DNA of 64,000 nt, from contig NZ_LAHA01000004.1 of NCBI RefSeq assembly GCF_002608075.1, positions 164,444 through 228,443 of the forward strand. The letters are read 5' to 3'. Of this stretch, positions 1-9,596 are shown piece by piece (position 1 is the first letter of the stretch; every line of letters starts with the position of its first letter). This stretch comes from Nostoc linckia z4. GTDB taxonomy: Bacteria > Cyanobacteriota > Cyanobacteriia > Cyanobacteriales > Nostocaceae. The position numbers and the translations under genes are program-made. Under the pieces are notes generated by a model. The model was not told where the DNA came from, searched no databases, and saw only the letters and a program-made list of their open reading frames with translations.

Positions 1-3000
1 CTAATACCACCTGATAAACCAATCAAATCTTCATTAATGTTGAAATCTTTGATTGTATCTCTACCTTGATTTGGCGCAAGCACAAAAATATCATTACCCG
101 CACCACCTGTGAGATTATCAGTACCCAAACCGCCGTAAAGTTCATCGTTTCCGCCACCAGCAACAATGGTGTCATTACTAGCAAAGCCAAAAATCAAATC
201 GTCTGAGCTAGTTCCCTGTAAGTTATCAGCTGAAGCTGAACCTGTGATAATACTATTAACTTGATTGCCACTTTTAATATTGACAACATCAACATCGTCA
301 GCATTTAAATTGTTATATTTAGCATCACTACTAACGGCTTTGGCAGTAATAATTTGGTAAGTAGTATTACCATCTGCAATGCCATCATTAACACCTGTAA
401 CTGTGATGGTTTGGGGTGTATTCCAGTTAGCAGCAGTAAATGTGACGCTAGTAGCTGAAATAGTGCCTTCATTTACATTGGAACTACTCAAATTTATCGT
501 GACATCAGCAGTGGGTTGGGTATCGAGTTGAATAGTAAAGTTAGCACTGCCACCAGCTTCGGTAGTTACAAGTGCATTCACAGGAGAGATTGTAATACCT
601 GGTGTATCGTTGTCAGTGATAGTACCATTGGCTTGGGGATCGGCAATGGTGGCATTGATGGAATTGGTAAGATTGACAAAAAAGCGATCGCTTGATTCAG
701 CAACAAAATCATTAAGAATCGGTATTGCGATGGTTTGAGTGGTAACTCCAGGATTGAAGGTTAGGGTTCCTGTGGCTGGGGTGTAATCAACGTTAGCGAT
801 CGCAGTATCATTACTAGTGTTGTAATCCACTGTAATAACATCACTGCTGGCATTGGAGAGTTTAACAGTAAACACAAGATTGCCGCTATCTTCCTTGCCA
901 CTTTTATCTGCAATGGAGATGCTGGGTTGGATGTCATCGTTAATGATGGTAACTGTGGCTGGGGCGATGACACTGATTTGGTTGAGTTGGCTAAGGGTGA
1001 GATTAATGGTTTCGTCAGCTTCAGTGACCTTATCCCCCACAACATTTAATGTAATGGTCTTTGTTGTTTCTCCAGCAGCGAATTTTATCATCCCAGATGA
1101 ACTAGCTGTAACACCTGCAACTTTAATAGTCTTGTAATCGGTGTTAAAAGTAGCTGTGCCATTGAAGGCATAATTGATGTTAGTGGCAACAGCAGTATCA
1201 CCACTGCGGGTAACTGTGAAACCGATGGTTTGCGTACCGCTATTACCTTCAGTCACAGTTGGGGTAGCAGTTGAAATTGTGTAATTTACATTGGGAGCAA
1301 AGTTAGTACTTCCTATATGATTTAACGGTTGACTAGCAAAGCTTTCTGGTGATGTGTTACTAGCATTTCCTAATGATAAATTTGGTGCAGTGCCAGTAAT
1401 TAAACTTGCCACCCAATCTAACGCTGTTGCACCCGTGGTATTACCAGAACGCCCTACATACCCAGCTGTAAATGAAGTGTCAACAACTGCGGCATTCGTT
1501 GGAACTGAACCGACAGAATTTTTTCTAAATACAATGGAACCGTATGCTATATCTGTAGTTCCCCCATCTAAAACCGCAACGGAATCCAGCACTGTCCAAT
1601 TTGAGTAAATCGCACCATCAGCAATACCATCGTCATTGGAGTCAATATCATTGCTCAAGGTGGGTGCAGTATCAGTTTCAATGAGAAAAAAGCTAACAGA
1701 CCCACTTTCAATGTCGTTTGCACCTTGATGCCCAATTGAACTTGAAGCCCCACTTCCCCATCCAGTTCCAGTTTCAGTATTAGTAAACACATTGGCATTG
1801 GGGTTCACTGTATAACTATTACCTTTTTGCAAAAGAACCAGCAACCCATTGATACCAAACTGCTTACCAGACAAATCAAAAATATCTTGAACAACACCAG
1901 GGTTAGTAGCAGAATCCCCTTCAATGCCTACTAAATAAGTTCCGGGTGGTAGAATTGCTGCGGGAGTTCCCCGCAGTTCGATATATTCTTTTGGGCTATC
2001 TGTACTGGGGGGGTCAAATAGAATTTCGTTGATTATTGTCGGAACGAAGAAATCATCAGTAACGATGTTTACTTCGGCTGAAGTGGTGGTAATTGTGGAA
2101 CTTTCCGGCGCAGTTGTCAGGTTGGGATTACTGAGAGTAACAATAATGTTTTCATCAAGTTCAACTGTATAGTCACCCAAAACATCCACTGTAATGGTCT
2201 TTGTTGTTTCCCCTGCTGCAAAGTTTAAAGTCCCTGATGCAGCATTTCCTCCATTTGTAACTTGAATGTTGTTATAGTCACTGTCTAAAACTGCTGTACC
2301 ACCCAAGGCATAATCCACTGTACTGGCCACGTCAGTACCACCACTGCGGGTGATGGTAAAGGTAACAGATTGAGTGCCGCTATTACCTTCGGTTAAAGTC
2401 GGGGTGGTGGTGGAAATTTCGTATTCAATGGCATCGTTAGCAGCAATATTCAGAGTAGTTTCAGTTATTGTCCCAGGAACACCTTCTGTAAGCGTACCGA
2501 AGTTGAGTACAATCGTTTCGGCATTTTCAGGTAAATCATCTGGTTGAATGGTGAAAGTTATCAGTTTGGTTAAATTTGAACCTGCTGCCCCAGCATTAAA
2601 AGTAACGCTAGCGGGGGAAAAGGTATAATCGTCGCCATTGGTTGCAGTACTAATGTTGTTCACAATAATGGGAACTGTGACATCAGCATTGGGAGTTACA
2701 TCTAAAGTAACAGCAATGGTTACCTCAATAGCAGTACTATCTTCTGTAGTGTTATAAGTAGCAGCACCAAAGTTAACTTTTGGGGTTACAGTATCATTGA
2801 CTAGGGTTGAAATGTTATTGGACGTTGAATTAGTTACTACTAAATCCAAGTCATTGTCTTTGTCAAAGTCACCCACTGCAATGGAAGTGGGATTACTGGC
2901 TACACTAAAGTTACTTGCACTACCAAAACCACCACTACCATTGCCTAATAATACTGAAACGTTGCTGGAGGAATTGTTAGTCACTGCTAAATCAGAATTG

Positions 3001-4316
3001 CCGTCATTGTTGAAGTCCCCCACTACCACCGCAACAGGATTGCTTCCCACAGTCAAATTGCTGGCAGCCCCAAAGCTACCGCTACCATTGCCCAACAACA
3101 CTGAAATATTGTTGGAACCATAATTAGCCACTGCTAAGTCAGAGTTACCGTCTTGGTTAAAGTCTCCCACTGTCAAAGAATAGGGGTTATTTCCCACAGT
3201 GAAATTACTCGCAGCCCCAAAGCTACCAGCTCCATTGCCTAACAATACTGAAACTGTGTTGGAGCCATAGTTAGCCACTGCTAAGTCTAACTTCTGGTCA
3301 TTGTTGAAGTCTGCTACTGTCACCGAATAAGGATTGTTTCCCACAATGAAACTAGCAGAAATTCCAAAACCGCCATTACCATTGCCTAACAATACTGAAA
3401 CTGTGTTGGAACCAGAGTTAGTTACTACTAAGTCCAAGTTCTGGTCTTTATTGAAGTCCGCCACTGTGACGGAATGAGGATTTTTTCCGACATTAAAGTT
3501 TTTGGCAGTTCCAAAATCACCATTCCCATCACCCAACAACAATGAAACTGTGTCGGAGCCATAGTTAGCCACTGCTAAGTCTAACTTCTGGTCATTATTG
3601 AAATCTCCCACTGTTATGGAAACGGGATTATTTCCCACATTCAAGTTTTTGACAGTGCCAAAACCACCATTACCATCACCCAACAACAGTGAAATATTGT
3701 TCGAGCCATAATTAGCCACTGCTAAGTCCAAGTTTTGGTCATTATCAAAGTTCCCCACTGTTACAGAACGGGCATCACTTCCCACACCAGTGTTGCTAGG
3801 ACTTGCAAAAGATAAGGCTAAAATTGAGCCATAAGCTATTTTTACCTCTGGAGTCAAGGCTAAATCTGACTCAATGGAACCAATCTTCACTTCTAAATCC
3901 CAGTCACCCCCAAATTCGGCATTACCAGTGATGTCATTAGAAGCCGCCACATCTGCGCCTGTGATTTGGCTCAATTGTTGTACAAAAGCTAAATCAAAAG
4001 ATGCCACACTGCAACCGTAAAGTAGAATGTCAGCATCATCAGTTAAATAATTTCTCCATTGTTGTAGTAGATTGCCGTAGGAGTTCAAATTGTCGGCATT
4101 GAGTTGAGTTGCTGCTAATTGTAAACTGCCTGCACTGCCGTGGGAAATAATTTGAACTGATTGGTATTTTCCACCTTGCAAGGCTTGAGTAATTTGTTCT
4201 ACCCCATCTTGATTTGAGTCAAGGATTACTACATTAGTCTCTGGTTGAATGCCCGCAATCAAGGTTTGATAGTCGATAACTGCTTCATCAATAAAAATGA
4301 TATTTTGATTTGGCAT
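1..4316 (-). CDS. Giant DUF4347 / FG-GAP / Calx-beta / RTX surface or secreted protein (C-terminus beyond window)
   Basis: The frame is open for about 1438 codons to the window edge, so the C-terminus is missing. Reading from the ATG (AGAGGA Shine-Dalgarno about 8 nt upstream): DUF4347-like domain at about 1-165 (IIFIDEAV start, VQIISHGSAG, ADILLYGCSVA); seven FG-GAP/VCBS blades at about 172-500, each with a calcium loop like DFNNDQKLDLAV and an LLGxGxGxFG strand; Calx-beta type repeats at about 510-755; a lamin-tail-like segment at about 757-1000 (INEILFDPP, EYIELRG); further Calx-beta repeats with the TVTEGNSGTQ signature to about 1350; then RTX nonapeptides (GGGNDELYGG, GGAGNDIFVL) to the edge. 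No classical signal peptide is visible. RTX proteins normally leave the cell by type I secretion using a C-terminal signal, which would lie outside the window. Likely an extracellular calcium-binding adhesin-like protein. The function is inference; the domain order is seen. Confidence 0.85.
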   Translation of the reverse strand, partial: MPNQNIIFIDEAVIDYQTLIAGIQPETNVVILDSNQDGVEQITQALQGGKYQSVQIISHGSAGSLQLAATQLNADNLNSYGNLLQQWRNYLTDDADILLYGCSVASFDLAFVQQLSQITGADVAASNDITGNAEFGGDWDLEVKIGSIESDLALTPEVKIAYGSILALSFASPSNTGVGSDARSVTVGNFDNDQNLDLAVANYGSNNISLLLGDGNGGFGTVKNLNVGNNPVSITVGDFNNDQKLDLAVANYGSDTVSLLLGDGNGDFGTAKNFNVGKNPHSVTVADFNKDQNLDLVVTNSGSNTVSVLLGNGNGGFGISASFIVGNNPYSVTVADFNNDQKLDLAVANYGSNTVSVLLGNGAGSFGAASNFTVGNNPYSLTVGDFNQDGNSDLAVANYGSNNISVLLGNGSGSFGAASNLTVGSNPVAVVVGDFNNDGNSDLAVTNNSSSNVSVLLGNGSGGFGSASNFSVASNPTSIAVGDFDKDNDLDLVVTNSTSNNISTLVNDTVTPKVNFGAATYNTTEDSTAIEVTIAVTLDVTPNADVTVPIIVNNISTATNGDDYTFSPASVTFNAGAAGSNLTKLITFTIQPDDLPENAETIVLNFGTLTEGVPGTITETTLNIAANDAIEYEISTTTPTLTEGNSGTQSVTFTITRSGGTDVASTVDYALGGTAVLDSDYNNIQVTNGGNAASGTLNFAAGETTKTITVDVLGDYTVELDENIIVTLSNPNLTTAPESSTITTTSAEVNIVTDDFFVPTIINEILFDPPSTDSPKEYIELRGTPAAILPPGTYLVGIEGDSATNPGVVQDIFDLSGKQFGINGLLVLLQKGNSYTVNPNANVFTNTETGTGWGSGASSSIGHQGANDIESGSVSFFLIETDTAPTLSNDIDSNDDGIADGAIYSNWTVLDSVAVLDGGTTDIAYGSIVFRKNSVGSVPTNAAVVDTSFTAGYVGRSGNTTGATALDWVASLITGTAPNLSLGNASNTSPESFASQPLNHIGSTNFAPNVNYTISTATPTVTEGNSGTQTIGFTVTRSGDTAVATNINYAFNGTATFNTDYKTIKVAGVTASSSGMIKFAAGETTKTITLNVVGDKVTEADETINLTLSQLNQISVIAPATVTIINDDIQPSISIADKSGKEDSGNLVFTVKLSNASSDVITVDYNTSNDTAIANVDYTPATGTLTFNPGVTTQTIAIPILNDFVAESSDRFFVNLTNSINATIADPQANGTITDNDTPGITISPVNALVTTEAGGSANFTIQLDTQPTADVTINLSSSNVNEGTISATSVTFTAANWNTPQTITVTGVNDGIADGNTTYQIITAKAVSSDAKYNNLNADDVDVVNIKSGNQVNSIITGSASADNLQGTSSDDLIFGFASNDTIVAGGGNDELYGGLGTDNLTGGAGNDIFVLAPNQGRDTIKDFNINEDLIGLSGGI

Positions 4317-5212
4317 GTGTAATTCCTCTGTAAAGTTCCTTGGGATTTTATAAGTTTTGTAATTCTTGTTAGACAATAAAACTTGGGAACTGGAAATTTA
4401 TAACTTTAGTCAGGCAACACTAAAGAGGAAGCAAATGCCGAGACATACGCTTCCAAAGATAAATAAAATAATTAACTCATTCCCCGGCTTTACGCGGCTA
4501 GGATTTCGAGTCATTAGTCATTAGTAGTTATACGCGATTTTTTTGTGCTTAGTAATACTAATAACTATTGACCAATGACTAAGATGGCGAAGGGCAATTT
4601 ATCCCATCCCTAGAAAGAATGGGCTTTCTCGCCGTCTTTCGTAATCTCACCTCTTTTTACAGGGGTAAAACAAAAAATCTGATATAGTAACTCAGGACAA
4701 AATTATGCTAAAAAAATAATAATTACTACAGTATTATTACTGTAATAAGTAGGATGCGCTCCAAGTTGTATTAATGTATTAAAAATCAAAGGCTTGGCTG
4801 TAATCATTGATGAATGTGGGAATTGACAGTCAACAGTCAATAATTACCACGAGTAGTTATACTTTTTTAGCGTGTATTAGCTGATATCAATAATTAATAC
4901 AATTGGCATAATAAAAAAAAGTAAGTAGAACATGGTAAATAATTAAAGGGTTATCGTGAGAACTAAAGTTCTGAAAAAAGGACTAAAGTCCTGACTACAA
5001 ACTGAATTTTATGATTTTTACATTACTAAATATAGTTTGGTTTTTTCACGCCGACTTATTTAAATCGGAACAATTTATTTTTTAGAGTTCCCTTACTACA
5101 AAGTTTTATAATTTCAAACCATATTTTTTATGCCAATTTGGTATTACTAGGGAAGGAGAAAAATCAAAGCCCCTCCTTGAAAATGGAGAGGTTTTACAAA
5201 TCGCGTGAAAAG
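4317..5212. other. Gene-free intergenic region with degenerate repeats
   Basis: No convincing coding frame. It holds an ACTAATGACT-type heptad stretch (about 4512-4582), two small palindromes AGAACTAAAGTTCT and AGGACTAAAGTCCT (about 4960-5000), and at 5063-5093 one end of a dispersed element (AGGGAACTCTAAAAAATAAA in reverse orientation). That end recurs at 18875-18905. The promoter of the giant surface-protein gene should lie at the left end of this stretch. Confidence 0.5.
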
Positions 5213-5438
5213 TCATACCAATTCTGTATGAAGATGCGCCAAATTATATGAAAAACGTAGGTGTCTTGCGGCAAGACAGAAAGGGCGCATAGGCTTCTGA
5301 TACCGTTTCTTTATGAGGCTGCGCTAAATATTAGATTTTTTAACGCAAAGATACGCTGAGGTTAGCGCAAAGGGGCGCTGAGGTTAATTGACTACATTCC
5401 AAAATAATTAGGCGCATCTTCATAGAGAATTGGTATGA
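5213..5438. mobile_element. MITE-like element, 31-bp terminal inverted repeats, overlapping a second one
   Basis: The left end 5213-5243 (TCATACCAATTCTGTATGAA...) and the reverse complement of the right end 5408-5438 match at 29 of 31 positions, enclosing about 165 bp with no coding capacity. Inside is a perfect GTCTTGC/GCAAGAC hairpin. A second pair of ends, CTGATACC(G/A)TTTCTTT at 5297-5313 and reversed at 5487-5505, starts inside this element and ends beyond it, so two related elements overlap. The family is not identified. Confidence 0.65.
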
Positions 5439-5783
5439 GGGGTAGGAAATAAACAAAGAAGAAGCCAAGAAAATTTCGTGCAGCTTTACAAAGAAATGGT
5501 ATCAGTACACTCTAGGAAAACTAGGCCATATTTGATAGTTATAACTTTTAGTCAAATAATTTATACAATAAAAGTCAAAATCACTAACCGTATTTATACT
5601 TAAATAAATTTACATAAATTCATACGAATCTTATATCAAGATAGGATTTACGTTTGATGTGAATTATCCAAATCAACGAAATATCAATAATTATTCGTCC
5701 TGTAGAGTAGATACGTTGCAATGCAAGGTCTCTACAACGATAAATCAGGGGTTTTAGCGTCTAATCGATAGAATGCGTGATTT
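5439..5783. other. Intergenic, with a TGTAGAG palindrome
   Basis: Contains the right end of the second MITE-like element (to 5505) and, at about 5700-5742, an imperfect palindrome TGTAGAG...CTCTACA of a family seen again near 32981, 58575 and 63301. No gene seen. Confidence 0.5.
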
Positions 5784-6458
5784 TTATTGTTCGATCAATA
5801 ATTCTGGTGCTACCAATCCTTTTTGGATAGCCAATACTGCGGCTTGAGTGCGATCGCGTACTTCTAGTTTCTGTAAAATTGCATGGACATGAACCCGCAC
5901 TGTACCAGGGGCGATGTAGAGAACTTCTGCAATTTCTTGATTGCTTTTGCCAGCTGCTACCAATGCTAAAATTTCTTGTTCGCGCTTTGTTAAAGGATTT
6001 TCTAAGGTTTCTGGAGTTTTTGTTGCTATTGGTGTTGTAGTACCTTCAAAAGCTGCCCTAATTTCTGTTGTTGCCGTTTGATCCCACCAAGAAGCCCCGG
6101 CTGCAACCGATCGCACTGCTAAAATTAGAGACTCAGCGGGAATACCTTTGAGGCAGTAACCTTGTGCCCCAGCAGCAATTAACCGCGAAACTAGCGGTTT
6201 TTCCGAACGAGACGTTAAAACGAGAACTGGTAAATTTGGGTGCTTCTGCTTGATTTGACGACAAGCCTCAATCCCGCCAATTCCCGGTAAACCGATATCC
6301 AGCAAAACCAAATCTAGAGGATATTGATTGGCTAATTCTACAGCTTGTTCTCCGTCTTCAGCCTCTGCAACAATCTCCAAAGTAGTCTCTTGTTGCAACC
6401 GCATTCGCAGACCAAGCCGAAATAATTCATCATCTTCAACAAGTAAGATTTTTGTCAT
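5784..6458 (-). CDS. NarL/FixJ-family response regulator
   Basis: 224 aa. Receiver domain at 1-120 with acidic pocket E8-D9-D10, phosphoacceptor D54 (LVLLDIGLPG) and the conserved K in YCLKG. LuxR-type helix-turn-helix at about 155-215 (LTKREQEILALVAAGKSNQEIA, then GTVRVHVHAILQKL). It is a DNA-binding output regulator, expected to be phosphorylated by the histidine kinase encoded just upstream on the same strand. The two genes are separated by about 120 bp of heptad repeat. Target genes cannot be inferred. Confidence 0.9.
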   Translation of the reverse strand: MTKILLVEDDELFRLGLRMRLQQETTLEIVAEAEDGEQAVELANQYPLDLVLLDIGLPGIGGIEACRQIKQKHPNLPVLVLTSRSEKPLVSRLIAAGAQGYCLKGIPAESLILAVRSVAAGASWWDQTATTEIRAAFEGTTTPIATKTPETLENPLTKREQEILALVAAGKSNQEIAEVLYIAPGTVRVHVHAILQKLEVRDRTQAAVLAIQKGLVAPELLIEQ

Positions 6459-6479
6459 TTTTTATTAGGCATTGGGCAA

Positions 6480-6577
6480 ACAGGATATGGGGAAAGGGAA
6501 AGGGGTAAGGGGAAAAAGGGAAGATTAAATTTATTCCTTTTCCCCTACCCCCCCATCTCCCCATCTCCCCATCCCCC
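6480..6577. repeat. STRR heptad repeats between kinase and regulator genes
   Basis: GGGGAAA-type units followed by CCCCATC-type units, giving a purine-rich/pyrimidine-rich pair that could fold into a hairpin in the transcript linking the two signalling genes. Confidence 0.7.
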
Positions 6578-7675
6578 TCATCTCCCCGGTGGCGGACAAG
6601 CAGGTAGCCGGAAACCCAACACAGCGCCTCGTGGCCATCGATTTTCTGCCCAAATTGTACCTCCATGAGCTGTAATAATTTGTCTGGTTAAATAAAGCCC
6701 TAGTCCCGAACCAGAGACGTGGCGATCGCTATGTCCTTGATAAAATCTCTCAAATAAGTGGGGTAGTTCTTCTTCTGTAAAACCGGAACCAGTGTCGAGG
6801 ATTTTGACCACTTGCTCGCTAGAATAACTTTCAAATACTACTTCCACTTTACCGCCACGGGGAGTATGGTTAATGCCATTACTCAATAAATTGGTAAAAA
6901 CTCGTCCCAATTGCAATGAATCACCATTTACCCAAAGAAAGCTGCGAAAATCTGATTCGCCATAGTGCAGAGAAATATAAACCTGACGCGTTTTTGCTAG
7001 TTCCATCAGGGTGGCTATTACTTCTTCAGCCACAGTTACTAAGTTAATAGCCGATTTGTGTAATTTCAATCCTTCGGCATCATTGCGATAAACATCTAAA
7101 AGAGTTTGGACTAATTGCAGTGTACTGCGATGACTGCGAGCCATTGTTTGCAAGACTTTTGCTTGCATTGGGGTCACTTGACCAAATTGCTCGTTTTGAA
7201 AATATTGCAGCGTTTCAATTGCTCCAAGTAAAGGAGTTTTCAAGTCATGAGTGAGGGTAGAAATAAAATCTTCACGCATTGCAGCTAGTTGTTCTTGGGA
7301 GCGTAATTGTGCTTGAGTGTGAGCGATCGCTTCTTCATTACGACGGTTGCGTTCGCTTAAAATGGCAGTTACCACTAACGCCAATACTGCAATTAACCTA
7401 TTTGCCAAGGTTGGAAGATTGATGATTTCTTTTCCTGGTACAAATAAATTTAATAATGTTAATCCTGTAGCTGCAATGGTGACTCCAATAAATGCTCTGC
7501 GATTTAATCGATAATCTGCTAATAAAATAGTCGCTGTATAGAGGTAGCCGAATACATATTCTGGTGGTGTAATGTATTCTAAAATTATCACTACTGTAAA
7601 AGCTAACCCTATTAGAAAATATGTCTTACCACTTTCTTTCAGTGCTTTTTTTATAGCCAATATTTGACTGGTCAT
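6578..7675 (-). CDS. Membrane sensor histidine kinase
   Basis: 365 aa. Three to four hydrophobic segments at about 19-105 (LIGLAFTVVIILEYI, ATGLTLLNLFV, LIAVLALVVTAILSE), a short coiled-coil linker, a HisKA domain with H143 in FISTLTHDLKTP, and a HATPase_c domain with N box (RVFTNLLSNGINHTP), G1 (DTGSGF) and G2 (GSGLGLYLTRQI). The membrane part has no extracytoplasmic sensor domain, so it may sense the membrane or an intramembrane signal. Likely partner of the NarL-type regulator immediately downstream. Confidence 0.9.
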   Translation of the reverse strand: MTSQILAIKKALKESGKTYFLIGLAFTVVIILEYITPPEYVFGYLYTATILLADYRLNRRAFIGVTIAATGLTLLNLFVPGKEIINLPTLANRLIAVLALVVTAILSERNRRNEEAIAHTQAQLRSQEQLAAMREDFISTLTHDLKTPLLGAIETLQYFQNEQFGQVTPMQAKVLQTMARSHRSTLQLVQTLLDVYRNDAEGLKLHKSAINLVTVAEEVIATLMELAKTRQVYISLHYGESDFRSFLWVNGDSLQLGRVFTNLLSNGINHTPRGGKVEVVFESYSSEQVVKILDTGSGFTEEELPHLFERFYQGHSDRHVSGSGLGLYLTRQIITAHGGTIWAENRWPRGAVLGFRLPACPPPGR

Positions 7676-8069
7676 AGTTATTCTTCATAGTCATAATTAT
7701 TCAATATTATCTATATTTTTTTATGTAAATTTATAGCAAATGACTGGTGACTGGGTGAAACTTGTTTTTGTATCTAAGTTTTATTCCACTTACTAAATTG
7801 CACGGTCATATAGTAGATTTGACTAATGAACATATTTGTGTGGTGCGCGTTCGCGCAGCGCAAGCGCGATAGGGAGGGAACTCTTAACAGGAAGAAAGGA
7901 ATTTCGGGGTGTACTGAGTTTTTTCACCAAATCAAATATGAGTCCTATATCAGGTTTATTGATTGTTGAGGGTTAGCTGTCAACAGTCAACAGTCAACAG
8001 TCAACAGTTAACCGTCAACCATCAACAGCTAACACGAACAGATTTGCAAATTAAATGCCTAACACATTG
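7676..8069. repeat. Intergenic region with GTCAACA STRR array
   Basis: A tandem GTCAACA heptad array with variant copies runs from about 7976 to 8036. A GC-rich palindromic stretch (about 7842-7870, GCGCGTTCGCGCAGCGCAAG) is of a type common between cyanobacterial genes. No gene seen. Confidence 0.7.
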
Positions 8070-8357
8070 TTAATCTTCAGACTGCTCGGAGTTTGGCTCA
8101 GCTTCAGTTTCAACTTCTTTTTCAACTTTAGTTGGAGGTTTAACGGGTTTTGGGCCACGCATGAGTGCAGGATTAACAGGGGGCTTGTTTTCATCTGCAA
8201 AGGAGCGTTTTTTTCCTTTGCCAGAGGAACGATTACGATCTGGTTTTGAGCTTTTGGGATTAGATTCCACAGGAGGTGTGGAGTCCAAATTTTCCGAATT
8301 ATTCTCAGTATTTGCTTGAGACTGACGTTCTGATTTTTTGATTGGGCGTTCTACCAT
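8070..8357 (-). CDS. Small charged, disordered hypothetical protein
   Basis: 95 aa starting MVERPIKKSE. Composition is dominated by S, N, P, K and E, with a basic middle (KGKKRSF) and an acidic tail; no membrane segment or known fold is visible. It reads like the conserved short disordered proteins of cyanobacteria. The low-complexity opposite-strand frame is taken to be its shadow. Function unknown. Confidence 0.55.
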   Translation of the reverse strand: MVERPIKKSERQSQANTENNSENLDSTPPVESNPKSSKPDRNRSSGKGKKRSFADENKPPVNPALMRGPKPVKPPTKVEKEVETEAEPNSEQSED

Positions 8358-8637
8358 TGTTTATTTGGATAAAGTTACAAACTTTTGAGAGTAGTGAACA
8401 GCCAAGAGAAAACAGGAAACAGCTATGGAAAACTTTAATTTTAGCTATAAATCATAGTTTCAAAAAATGTTTTTCCAGAGGATAGCGCTTTATAAAAACG
8501 GCGTATTTATTTAATCCAATAGCACGTTTTTGGGGTTTGGTTTCTCTGTTCTCCGTTGTCTGTTAACCGTTGCCTGTGAAAGAATTAATCAACTAACTGA
8601 AAAAGCATTCACAACAAATCCGCAATAAATTTACTAA

Positions 8638-8684
8638 ATGTAGTAATGAGTGCGTTATTAATAGCGTAACGTACTCTATTACCA
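8638..8684 (-). terminator. Stem-loop downstream of tyrA
   Basis: Just after the tyrA stop codon an imperfect inverted repeat (GTAGTGGTAATAGAGTACGT against ACGCACTCATTACTAC, with mismatches) could form a long hairpin. No strong U-run follows, so it may be a processing or attenuating structure. The rest of 8358-8637 shows nothing recognisable. Confidence 0.35.
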
Positions 8685-9524
8685 CTACTCAACAAAATTA
8701 GGTCGTGCCTGTTGGGTTGATTTCAACTTTGACTCTAAAACTGCCCAATTCTCCTGCTCGATTAAGTTAGTCAACTCATCGAGATTTTGGCGATACTGGC
8801 GCAGTGACAAGAGCAACGCTTGGCGATTATACCGCGCCATCATAATCCCCAACTCTGGATTACCGCCACCTACACGGCTGGTATCCCGAAAACCAGAACT
8901 GGCTAGCTTTTGGGCTAATTGTAAAACCTCTGGGTCAGTTTCACTCAAACAAGCAGCAATTAAGGAGGCGCTAACCATTACAGGTAAATGAGAAATCCAA
9001 CTCACAGCCCGGTCATGTTGTTCTGGTTGACAGTGGTAGATATTAGCACCTAGCGATCGCACAATTTCTTCGACAATTGTAATTGCAGTGATTGGTGTTG
9101 TGGTCAGGGGTGTGAGTACATAAGGTTTATCGACAAATAAATGCCTTTGTGCGGCTTCTATGCCACTGTCTGCTGTTCCCGCCATTGGATGACCGCCGAT
9201 AAAATTATCCCAAAGATGAGAAATAGCTTGGACTATTTCTGCTTTGGCCGAACCCACATCGGTGACAACTGTAGTGGGAGACAAATAAGGAATTAATTGT
9301 ACAAATTGGGGCACAATTAGGGCTAAAGGCGTACAAATAAATACAACTTCTGCGGTTGTTAACAGGCTCAAATCTACCGATGCTTCATCGGCGCAGCCAA
9401 GGGCTACTGCCTTTTGGCAGGTGGATTCGCGACGGCTCACTCCCAAGATATGATGTCCTTGCGATCGCAAATCAAAACCCAAAGATCCGCCAATCAATCC
9501 CAGTCCTAAAATTCCAATATTCAT
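8685..9524 (-). CDS. tyrA: Prephenate/arogenate dehydrogenase
   Basis: 279 aa, normal length for the short cyanobacterial form. N-terminal Rossmann nucleotide-binding motif GILGLGLIGGSLG at 3-15; VVFICTP; then TDVGSAK and GGHPMAGT typical of TyrA, and a helical C-terminal dimerisation half. It oxidises arogenate (the usual cyanobacterial substrate) or prephenate toward tyrosine; substrate preference cannot be read from the sequence. Divergent from the pentapeptide gene with 72 bp between starts, so their promoters must overlap. Confidence 0.93.
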   Translation of the reverse strand: MNIGILGLGLIGGSLGFDLRSQGHHILGVSRRESTCQKAVALGCADEASVDLSLLTTAEVVFICTPLALIVPQFVQLIPYLSPTTVVTDVGSAKAEIVQAISHLWDNFIGGHPMAGTADSGIEAAQRHLFVDKPYVLTPLTTTPITAITIVEEIVRSLGANIYHCQPEQHDRAVSWISHLPVMVSASLIAACLSETDPEVLQLAQKLASSGFRDTSRVGGGNPELGIMMARYNRQALLLSLRQYRQNLDELTNLIEQENWAVLESKLKSTQQARPNFVE

Positions 9525-9596
9525 TCTTTAAATTTTGACATTTCATTTTTTCCGACTTTACAACTATATAAAGTTGGCATCCCAGAGGTAGCATCG

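Noticed and set aside
8055..8249. Plus-strand 64-aa frame (Phe/Trp-rich)
   Set aside because: Overlaps a better minus-strand gene with ordinary composition, and the aromatic bias is typical of antisense reading of acidic/lysine codons.
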